Source: Pseudomonadota bacterium (GTDB lineage Bacteria; Desulfobacterota; Desulfobulbia; Desulfobulbales; JAGXFP01). Taken from it: a stretch of 22,082 nt of DNA. A program made the position numbers and the translations under genes. The stretch covers positions 1-22,082 of the forward strand of contig DAOVJK010000011.1 in the NCBI GenBank assembly GCA_030673265.1, written 5' to 3'. Shown piece after piece: positions 17,475 through 22,082 of the stretch; within the stretch, counting starts at the first letter, position 1; every line of letters starts with the position of its first letter. The notes beneath the pieces were generated by a model. The model made no database searches. It had not been told where the DNA came from and saw only the letters and a list, made by a program, of their open reading frames with translations.

Positions 17475-17776
17475 GCTGGGATGAAATATTTTTTACCGGG
17501 GTTGATGATGATGCGGTTAGGCGGGAAAAAGCCAAGGCTCGTGAGCTTCGTAAGAGTCGCTGGTGGCAGAGCAAAATTTCTGTGGGACGATGTTACTATT
17601 GTGCTCTGCAAACCCCTCCGGCGAAACTGACCATGGACCATGTGGTGCCCCTGACCAGGGGAGGGCTCAGCACCAAAAATAATCTGGTCGCTTGCTGCAA
17701 GGAATGTAATACCAAGAAGAAAACGATGTTGCCTCAGGAATGGCAGGACTACACGGAAAAGCTGGCTGGGGCTTGA
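17471..17776 (+). CDS. HNH endonuclease domain protein
   Basis: A 101-residue stand-alone HNH protein. The zinc-finger-like fold is marked by CYYC (41-44) and CKEC (76-79). The catalytic part is DHVVPLTRGG (Asp56, His57) followed by the KNNLVACC segment with Asn71. Such proteins cut or nick nucleic acids; the exact substrate is unknown. The basic N-terminal stretch (residues 18-35, rich in Arg/Lys) may bind DNA. It overlaps folC by ATGA (17471-17474). Its place at the end of a helicase-folC transcript hints at a DNA-repair role, but this is inference. Confidence 0.85.
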   Translation: MSWDEIFFTGVDDDAVRREKAKARELRKSRWWQSKISVGRCYYCALQTPPAKLTMDHVVPLTRGGLSTKNNLVACCKECNTKKKTMLPQEWQDYTEKLAGA

Positions 17777-17932
17777 CCTATTGTTAAGCAGAAAAACTTA
17801 GTAAGGGTAATTTGAAGGTAACTCGCCTTAGGTCTGCCCGCCAAACGGGGGCTCAATGTCTGTAGTGTTACAAGCATGGAATTGATGTTGCGTGGTTGAA
17901 TTAGGCAGGCAGTGCTCCCTCCCAGCATTCTG

Positions 17933-18349
17933 TTAGTTGGCCGCAACCTGAGTCTGGCAATCAGGGCAGATGCCGCTGAAGGAGATGTGGTGGCTGCTTA
18001 TCTGGTAGCCGCTGGCCAGTTCAGCTTCTTCTTCCAGGCCAGGTTTTAACGGGAGAGGGGAATCGTCAACCCGACCGCATTTGGTGCAGTTGATATGGTA
18101 GTGTGGTTCAGGGTTACCGTCGAAACGTTTGTGGGGTTCGCCAAAATCCAATTTTTGGATGGTATTGCAACTGCTGAGCAACTCAAGGTTACGGTAAACT
18201 GTGCCAAGGCTTACTCTGGGCAATTTCTTCCTGACCATTTTATAGACATCATTGGCAGTAGGGTGGGAGAAAACTTTACATAACTCCTCAAGGATAATTT
18301 TCCGCTGATTGGTCATGCGCAGGATCTTATTATTATCTTTTCCTTCCAT
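17933..18349 (-). CDS. perR: Fur-family regulator, PerR-like
   Basis: A 138-residue Fur-family repressor with a winged-helix domain (about 8-75; RMTNQRKIILEEL, VSLGTVYRNLELL) and a C-terminal metal-binding dimerisation domain. Structural zinc ligands are Cys88, Cys91, Cys128 and Cys131. With a constant offset of 8, His29, Asp77, His83, His85 and Asp96 line up with the B. subtilis PerR regulatory residues His37, Asp85, His91, His93 and Asp104. This favours a peroxide sensor over an iron-sensing Fur. No Shine-Dalgarno is clear before the ATG. The inverted repeat AGACC-AGTTA-GGTCT (18376-18390) lies 27 bp upstream and might be regulatory. Confidence 0.85.
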   Translation of the reverse strand: MEGKDNNKILRMTNQRKIILEELCKVFSHPTANDVYKMVRKKLPRVSLGTVYRNLELLSSCNTIQKLDFGEPHKRFDGNPEPHYHINCTKCGRVDDSPLPLKPGLEEEAELASGYQISSHHISFSGICPDCQTQVAAN

Positions 18350-18485
18350 TCGGGCACTCGCTTTGTTTGGAGAATAGACCAGTTAGGTCTCTGTTCTGGA
18401 TCTTACTCTTGATTTCTTTTGGTAAAGATATGTGCTTATTTTAGTTGTTTTTTCAATAAAATTCATCAAAAAAGCATAATCCTTA

Positions 18486-18806
18486 CTAGCCCGCATATTT
18501 CACCAGTCGAGATGCCCGATTGCGGAACGCTCGATAGGCAAAGTATGATGTTTTCAGCAGGTAAGCGGCCAGAGGGAGACTCCGATACTTTAGTATGCTG
18601 AAAGCCTTATACAGCAGACTATACGGATATATCGGCTGGCCCGCAGGGTGAGTAGTTTCGAAGTCTGCGCTATCTGAAAAACAAACCATGTCTTTCATTT
18701 GGTACAAACTGTGACCTTGATATTCCACAGCAAACCAAAAGTTTAACACTCAAGGACAATCAGTTAAAATGACTTTTCAAAAATACTCATGAAATATGCG
18801 GGTTAG
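18486..18806. mobile_element. 321-bp inverted-repeat element (MITE-like or shrunken IS)
   Basis: The two ends form a 21-bp terminal inverted repeat matching at 18 positions: left 18486-18506 and right 18786-18806, sharing the perfect 13-mer CCCGCATATTTCA. The outermost bases read CTAG on the left and TTAG on the right, which may be target-site remnants. Inside are further inverted repeats: TTTCAGCA/TGCTGAAA (18552-18603) and ATACT-TT-AGTAT (18585-18596). A minus-strand frame of 87 codons (18486-18749) runs out into the left end; its basic C-terminal part could be the tail of a lost transposase, but I do not recognise it. No complete transposase is present, so movement would need one in trans. 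Confidence 0.6.
18656..18676 (-). repeat. Degenerate relative of the dispersed repeat inside the inverted-repeat element
   Basis: On the minus strand this reads CAGATAGCGCAGACTTCG and then AAA. It differs from copy 3 by one missing base and one substitution over 19 positions. It lies within the 321-bp element, which may link the dispersed repeats to that element's family. Confidence 0.4.
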
Positions 18807-18844
18807 CAATATTTCCAGGTAGTTATCCTGGCCAGCCCCCATTC

Positions 18845-19267
18845 TCAACCCTCACCTTTCTCCATTTTCTTGATATGGCAGCCGTTGCATTTGCGCGGCC
18901 CCCTTGTGCCGTTCACACCAACCGCATGGCAGGTTCTACAGTTGATATGGAAAATGTCCTGCCGATTCTGCAAAAAAGTATTGGCAAAATCCTTGTTGTG
19001 GCAGTTTCTGCAGTGCAACTCCTTGCCGTCAGTAACGGCTAAGATGTCTTCGTCTCTTCTCGGGTTATGCTTATCGTCGTGATGGCATTCCCCGCAGGGA
19101 ATTTCTAAACTTCGATGAATGCCATGGTCGAATTTTACCGGGTTTAAACCTTCTGTAATAATGGGTTCATTCGGCATGCCGACCCCTCCGGCCTGAGCAG
19201 CAACACAGCTCAAGAGCAGTCCGGTCGCGGCAAGCAACATATAAATAATGCTTTCTCCGGTTCTCAT
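18845..19267 (-). CDS. Periplasmic tetrahaem cytochrome c (cytochrome c3-like)
   Basis: A 140-residue exported cytochrome. A Sec signal peptide (about 1-26, hydrophobic IIYMLLAATGLLLSC, cleavage near AQA) is followed by four CxxCH haem sites: CGECH (58-62), CRNCH (86-90), CRTCH (110-114) and CNGCH (127-131). FDHGIH (46-51) before the first site, with His48 and His51, and further histidines (63, 67) can supply distal ligands, as in class III cytochromes c. Size and haem number fit the c3 family used for periplasmic electron transfer in sulfate and metal reducers. GGAG lies about 8 nt before the ATG. It stands alone, without partner oxidoreductase genes. Confidence 0.9.
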   Translation of the reverse strand: MRTGESIIYMLLAATGLLLSCVAAQAGGVGMPNEPIITEGLNPVKFDHGIHRSLEIPCGECHHDDKHNPRRDEDILAVTDGKELHCRNCHNKDFANTFLQNRQDIFHINCRTCHAVGVNGTRGPRKCNGCHIKKMEKGEG

Positions 19268-19620
19268 GATTTTTCTCCATTATTTGAATTATTGTTGAAA
19301 TAGTTTATTGCCTATCTTCCTTGCTGAATCTTATGAAATGCCGGTCGAATTTTGAGTGGCGATGGTTAACCTCTACAGAAATGTCGATTATTTCAAGCGT
19401 TTACGACTCGCCTGATGCCCCCCCCCAGAGCCCTACTTACGTTAAAAAACAGCTCGGACATTCATCAATTTCGGTAACAGTTTATTTTCCTGGCCAAAGG
19501 TCTTCTCACGCTTTTCCAGACTCCCAGAAAAAGCGAGGTTAAACAAACCGGCAAATAACGATTACCGCCATTATCTCTACTCGCAAGAAAGTAGAGGGTG
19601 ACCAAGGGTTAAAAGCTGAC
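19268..19620. other. Intergenic region between the cytochrome gene and the toxin gene
   Basis: About 353 nt. The left end carries the cytochrome ribosome binding site and its unresolved promoter. A nine-base C run (around 19420) precedes the recombinase remnant (19429-19542). CTCTACT/AGTAGAG (19575-19596) forms a 7-bp hairpin with an 8-nt loop downstream of the toxin gene, without a T tract on either side. Confidence 0.45.
19429..19542 (+). pseudogene. Tyrosine recombinase (phage-type integrase) C-terminal remnant
   Basis: The frame reads SPTYVKKQLGHSSISVTV, which matches the integrase segment that carries the conserved Leu-Gly-His before the catalytic tyrosine. In intact relatives a TYGH or similar follows; here the next residues are YFPGQ, so the tyrosine region looks damaged. 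The upstream half, including the Arg-His box, is not readable in this frame, and the C run just before suggests a frameshift or rearrangement. It is a short relic of a mobile element next to a toxin-antitoxin operon. Confidence 0.5.
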
Positions 19621-19896
19621 CTACCATCTCGCAGGGAGGTTTTTGTAAACGTCTTTTCTGTGGCCAATTTTTAAAACAAGAATAACAAGCCTATCATCAT
19701 GAATTTCATAAATTATACGGTAATCACCAGATCGAATTTTATGAAACGGATTCTCCCCTTTCATCTTTGTCATATTTGAAGCTGGCAATTTGCCACTGAG
19801 AGCATTGATCCTCTTTTTAATGCGTACCAGATCCCGTTTGAGCAAGTGTTTCATACTTTTAAGCACGGATGGTCGAAATTCCACCTTATACTGCAT
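19621..19896 (-). CDS. RelE/ParE-family toxin
   Basis: A 91-residue RelE-superfamily toxin. The core pattern is MQYKVEFRPSVLKSMKHLLK, then a KMKGENPFHKIRSGDYRIIYEI segment and the C-terminal VLKIGHRKDVYKNL. RelE members cleave mRNA at the ribosome; the GDYRIIYE and GHRKDVY blocks are typical of that branch, whereas ParE members poison gyrase. The basic face and His79/Tyr84 near the end are compatible with activity. It starts 3 nt after the antitoxin stop on the same strand, in the order antitoxin then toxin. No frame damage is visible, so the module may be functional. Confidence 0.9.
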   Translation of the reverse strand: MQYKVEFRPSVLKSMKHLLKRDLVRIKKRINALSGKLPASNMTKMKGENPFHKIRSGDYRIIYEIHDDRLVILVLKIGHRKDVYKNLPARW

Positions 19897-19899
19897 ATG

Positions 19900-20151
19900 C
19901 TACAGCCCCAGTTGTTTCCATACTTCTTGAGCCGAAATGTTTTCACCGGGGTCAGCAAGGGCCTTTTTGGCATCCTCAATATCAATATGGTCTTCAATCT
20001 GCCGGAGCAATTCAAGTTCATCCATAGAAACCAAAGCGGCAATTTCTTGCCCACGGCGCGTCAGAACGATTGGCTCCTTGCCATATGCAACCTGGTTCAC
20101 AAGGTCAGCAAAATGCTTTCTAGCATCTGCGGTAGAAATAGTGGTGGTCAT
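19900..20151 (-). CDS. Phd/YefM-family antitoxin
   Basis: An 83-residue antitoxin of the usual length. The N-terminal Phd/YefM DNA-binding domain is seen in ISTADARKHFADLVNQVAYGKEPIVLTRRGQEIAALVSMDELELL. The acidic, flexible C-terminal part (IEDAKKALADPGENISAQEVWKQLGL) would wrap and neutralise the toxin. A perfect AGGAGG lies at 20158-20163 on the minus strand, 6 nt before the ATG, so the antitoxin should be translated strongly. The promoter and operator just upstream support autoregulation by the antitoxin-toxin complex. Confidence 0.92.
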   Translation of the reverse strand: MTTTISTADARKHFADLVNQVAYGKEPIVLTRRGQEIAALVSMDELELLRQIEDHIDIEDAKKALADPGENISAQEVWKQLGL

Positions 20152-20164
20152 AGGCTACCTCCTT

Positions 20165-20188
20165 TGTACTTTATGTACATAATATACA
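20165..20188 (-). promoter_or_regulatory. Operator of the toxin-antitoxin operon (TGTACA type)
   Basis: A perfect 12-bp palindrome TTATGTACATAA (20171-20182) contains the TGTACA hexamer known from YefM-YoeB operators. Related hexamers TGTACT (20165-20170) and TATACA (20183-20188) flank it at exact 9-bp steps. The cluster overlaps the -10 box, as expected for a repressor site. Confidence 0.7.
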
Positions 20189-20209
20189 ACAGGGCCTTTT
20201 TCAGGTCAA
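20181..20209 (-). promoter_or_regulatory. Sigma-70-type promoter of the toxin-antitoxin operon
   Basis: On the minus strand, TTGACC (20204-20209) and TATATT (20181-20186) are separated by exactly 17 bp. Each box matches the consensus at 5 of 6 positions. It lies about 30 bp before the antitoxin start codon and its -10 overlaps the operator. Confidence 0.75.
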
Positions 20210-20325
20210 CCCTGATACCTACTGGAGAAGGGAGCAAGCCAGCTTTTGACTCATGTTGTCCCCTCTTGACCCCATTCCCAAAGATTACCCCGTTTTTTTC
20301 TAAACTTCGATACAACACCTTTCTT

Positions 20326-20406
20326 CAAGGCTCAGGTGTTTGTAGCCCATGGCTAACCTCCGCAAATAGTTTGGTGACTGCTTGCGTATTTTACACCTGA
20401 GCCTTG
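20326..20406 (+). other. Long inverted repeat with nested hairpins (three-way-junction fold)
   Basis: CAAGGCTCAGGTGT (20326-20339) and ACACCTGAGCCTTG (20393-20406) are perfect 14-bp inverted repeats, 53 nt apart. The interval holds two more hairpins. The first is TAGCC-CAT-GGCTA (20343-20355). The second is CGCAA/TTGCG (20361-20386), continued by a U-G pair and AGT/ACT after one mismatch. As RNA on the plus strand this gives a compact three-way junction followed by TTTTT, so it could be a structured RNA, a terminator or a tiny mobile hairpin element. No known family is recognised. Confidence 0.55.
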
Positions 20407-20479
20407 TTTTTAGCTTCAAAGTGTATTCCCAAGTCTTCACTAAATGGAGGTTATTCACTCATGATACGAATTCAGGAGC

Positions 20480-20501
20480 TATAATATCATCGAATATGAT
20501 A
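20480..20501 (+). promoter_or_regulatory. Possible -10 box with overlapping inverted repeat
   Basis: A perfect TATAAT (20480-20485) touches the inverted repeat TATCAT-CGAAT-ATGATA (20485-20501), and another ATGATA occurs at 20461. No good -35 is found at 16-18 bp, so an activator-dependent or non-functional site is possible. It lies 139 bp before the first CsgG-like gene. Confidence 0.3.
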
Positions 20502-20623
20502 GAAAATATATAGAACGGTGGTTGGTGATCTTACTCCCGCACTTTGAATGTTATCACTTGGCCGTTATTCTTATTTGGTTATGAACGGCAGAAATTGCGG
20601 CACTTGAAAGACAGGGTTTCAGG

Positions 20624-21262
20624 ATGACACAATCAAGCGCAAAAAACTTTTATTCACTGCTATTCATTCTGCTCCCCCTAACTTTTTTCTGGGCTGAAAC
20701 TGTGCAGCCAACTGAGTTGCCACGTCTGGCCGTTATTGGCGTGACTAATGCCACTGCCGAAAAGGAGTTGAGCAATTTGCTTATTGCGCAAGGCATAGCA
20801 CAGTTGGCGGCACAGGAGTTATATGATACCGGTTTTTTTGTACCCGTCGAAGACAACCCCGAAATTACTGCCCGGATAAACGAGCTTGTATCCCTTTCAT
20901 TGCATACCGACGCCGAGGAACTCGATCCCGACAGACTTTTTTCGACCGGGCGTGAACTTGGATGCAAATCAGTGGCCACGGTAAAAATAACCCAGTTGCG
21001 CAAGTCACGTTCAAGGGTCGGATTTGGTCCTTTTTCATCGGCCAAGGTTAAGGTGAAGATCGAAGTGGAGGTTTCACTCAAAAACGACGAAAGCCTCTTG
21101 ATCTCAGCTCGGGGAACCGGGAGTGGCACCACCAGGTCAAAATCATTTTTATTTTTAGTTAGAAAAGACAAGGTCAATTTTGATAAAACTAGTGTAGGTA
21201 GAGCGACTCAGGAAGCGGTTCGCGAAGCGGTCTTAAATCTAACCTCCATACTAAAGGAGTAA
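20624..21262 (+). CDS. Exported CsgG-like protein, paralogue 1
   Basis: A 212-residue protein with an N-terminal hydrophobic signal segment (about 8-24, FYSLLFILLPLTFFWA) and no lipobox cysteine. The mature part starts with PRLAVIGVTN, then a LIAQGIAQLAAQELYDTGFFVPVEDNPEI block (53-81), then LGCKSVATVKITQL and a strand-rich end. This is the layout of CsgG-type periplasmic or outer-membrane proteins (strand, helix, FVPVE, then a 'level or class lookup' strand). It shares LYDT..F..VED.PEI with the next gene, so the two arose by duplication. It is only loosely CsgG-like, lacks the pore-forming certainty of curli CsgG, and no curli genes are visible. Ribosome binding site is weak (AGG 20619-20621 region). 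Confidence 0.62.
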   Translation: MTQSSAKNFYSLLFILLPLTFFWAETVQPTELPRLAVIGVTNATAEKELSNLLIAQGIAQLAAQELYDTGFFVPVEDNPEITARINELVSLSLHTDAEELDPDRLFSTGRELGCKSVATVKITQLRKSRSRVGFGPFSSAKVKVKIEVEVSLKNDESLLISARGTGSGTTRSKSFLFLVRKDKVNFDKTSVGRATQEAVREAVLNLTSILKE

Positions 21263-21264
21263 TC

Positions 21265-21900
21265 ATGAAGGCAGGTGCGTTTCCTTTCTTGGTTTTATTT
21301 TTATCATTGGTGCATGCTGGAATATCCGGCTGCGCCAGCAGCTATGTTGAAGAAAAACCGATTGCCCAACCAGCCGGGACCGCCGTGGAACCATTGGTCA
21401 AATACACCGGACCCAAGACCGTGATCGCTGTCCTTCCGCTAGGATTATCGGCGAGAGCTGCCAAAGCATACCCCCACTTGCTGGACCAAGAAGTGGGCCT
21501 GGGTATCCACAACCGCGTGGTAGAAACGCTGTATGACACGAACAGATTCAGATTTGTCGAGGATAAACCTGAAATAATTAAAGATGTACTCAACCGCCAA
21601 TGGTTGAGTACCGCCGGCATGGTCGATCAGGCCAGCGCAGTGGAGATGGGCAAACTACTTGGCGCGAGAAAGGTCATTTATGGTGAAGTATATGACTTTG
21701 CACAAGGTGGAGAAAAGATCGGAATAGGTGGAGTGCAGAAAAACTTTAATACTCGAATGGGAGTCCAAATTAGGATCGTAGACGTGGAAACTCTGGAGTA
21801 TGTGCCTGGTAGCGGTTCAGGAAAAGGTAGCGATGTAGGCGAAGCATCTGATTCTGCTATCAACCGGGCCGTTAACGCGTTAATTCGAAGACTCAACTAA
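21265..21900 (+). CDS. CsgG-like lipoprotein, paralogue 2
   Basis: A 211-residue protein with a lipoprotein signal: hydrophobic segment 5-18 and lipobox ISGC with Cys23. The mature part has TVIAVLPLG (52-60), a helix with VVETLYDTNRFRFVEDKPEI (85-104), then AVEMGKLLGARKVIYGEVYDF (125-145) and a QIRIVDVETLEYV strand (168-180), the usual CsgG-type order. It starts 2 nt after the upstream paralogue (AAAGGAG just before), so they form an operon. In the family such proteins sit at the outer membrane and can oligomerise for secretion or envelope maintenance; the substrate here is unknown. Confidence 0.72.
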   Translation: MKAGAFPFLVLFLSLVHAGISGCASSYVEEKPIAQPAGTAVEPLVKYTGPKTVIAVLPLGLSARAAKAYPHLLDQEVGLGIHNRVVETLYDTNRFRFVEDKPEIIKDVLNRQWLSTAGMVDQASAVEMGKLLGARKVIYGEVYDFAQGGEKIGIGGVQKNFNTRMGVQIRIVDVETLEYVPGSGSGKGSDVGEASDSAINRAVNALIRRLN

Positions 21901-21962
21901 TATTGCTCTTGGACGAATTGAAAGTGTGAATTTGCCAACAAACTATTCTAAGAGAAGAGGCC

Positions 21963-22082
21963 ATGAAAAAACTAACCATTAAAATAAGTCTTTTATTTTC
22001 AGTGTCTTGCTTAGTTGTTATCGGCCAGGCCCGGGCGGCAGATTTCTGGGATGTTTTTGCTTCAGAGGTCACCACTGTGGGG
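21963..22082 (+). CDS. Exported protein, N-terminal fragment (cut by window end)
   Basis: The frame is open from ATG 21963 to the last base, giving 40 residues. It starts MKKLTIKISLLFSVSC and continues with a hydrophobic stretch and QARAADFWD, a clear Sec signal peptide with likely cleavage after ARA. It lies 62 nt after the CsgG-like lipoprotein gene on the same strand and may belong to the same operon. Too little is present to assign a family. Confidence 0.65.
   Translation, partial: MKKLTIKISLLFSVSCLVVIGQARAADFWDVFASEVTTVG

Larger units (their letters stand above)
18350..18844. other. Intergenic region between perR and the cytochrome gene
   Basis: These 495 nt hold the presumed perR promoter area (18350-18480, AT-rich on its distal side) and the inverted-repeat-bounded element at 18486-18806. 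A CCAGG/CCTGG hairpin (18815-18831) lies just downstream of the cytochrome gene but lacks a T tract, so I do not call it a terminator. Outside the element I see no gene. Confidence 0.5.
20210..20623. other. Intergenic region upstream of the CsgG-like genes
   Basis: More than 400 nt without a credible gene. It holds the long inverted repeat with nested hairpins at 20326-20406 and an AT-rich stretch at 20480-20515 with TATAAT and an inverted repeat. A 7-codon ORF (ATG 20461) preceded by TGGAGG could encode a tiny leader peptide, but is too short to support. The promoter of the downstream genes must lie here. Confidence 0.5.

Noticed and set aside
18486..18749. The 87-codon minus-strand frame as an independent gene
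   Set aside because: It lies wholly inside the inverted-repeat element, ends in the terminal repeat, and has no recognisable domain; I treat it as possible transposase debris.
20326..20406. An integron attC site
   Set aside because: The ends do not show the RYYYAAC and GTTRRRY boxes, the outer arms are perfectly complementary without the usual extrahelical bases, and no cassette gene or integron integrase is present.
20461..20484. A 7-codon leader peptide ORF with an upstream TGGAGG
   Set aside because: It is too short to distinguish from chance, shows no run of one amino acid, and is not joined to a clear attenuator.
1..22082. CRISPR arrays, tRNA or rRNA genes
   Set aside because: I looked for regularly spaced repeats and for tRNA or rRNA signatures on both strands and saw none.

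Overview
The window looks like a chromosomal segment from a deltaproteobacterium (Desulfobacterota), probably a Desulfobulbales- or Desulfuromonadales-type anaerobe. The clues are the gene order fabG-acpP-fabF-rpiB-glyA-dCMP deaminase-nrdR-ribD-ribE-ribBA-ribH-nusB-ftsK, an electron-transfer flavoprotein gene at the left edge, a periplasmic tetrahaem c-type cytochrome, a PerR-type regulator and frequent GTG starts. This placement is inference; no rRNA or tRNA marker is present.

Left part (1-11829, all + strand) is a dense housekeeping block. It holds the 3' end of etfA, type II fatty acid synthesis (fabG, acpP, fabF), pentose and one-carbon metabolism (rpiB, glyA), deoxynucleotide supply and its control (dCMP deaminase, nrdR), a full riboflavin set (ribD, ribE, ribBA, ribH), nusB and ftsK. 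Most gaps are short. The exceptions are the fabG-acpP gap (269 nt) and the ribD-ribE gap (142 nt), and each carries a copy of a short dispersed repeat.

Middle part (11830-18349) holds an unknown 65-aa protein with a terminator-like hairpin, a PHP-family histidinol-phosphatase-like gene, and a convergent unknown conserved gene overlapping it by 9 bp. It continues with a tightly overlapping set (UvrD/PcrA-like helicase, folC, HNH nuclease) and a convergent Fur-family gene whose metal-site residues fit PerR.

Right part (18350-22082) is accessory in character. It contains a 321-bp element with 21-bp terminal inverted repeats (MITE-like or a shrunken IS), a tetrahaem cytochrome c gene, a decayed tyrosine recombinase tail, and a Phd/YefM-RelE toxin-antitoxin operon with a clear promoter and TGTACA-type operator. 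After these come an 81-bp sequence that can fold into a three-way junction, and two tandem paralogous CsgG-like envelope genes followed by a third exported protein cut by the window edge.

The observations most worth following are the dispersed AAGCGAAGACT-core repeat (three to four copies), the 321-bp element, the 20326-20406 three-way-junction candidate, the operator geometry of the toxin-antitoxin operon, and the paralogous CsgG-like pair. I did not find a convincing multi-gene system of wholly unknown type.
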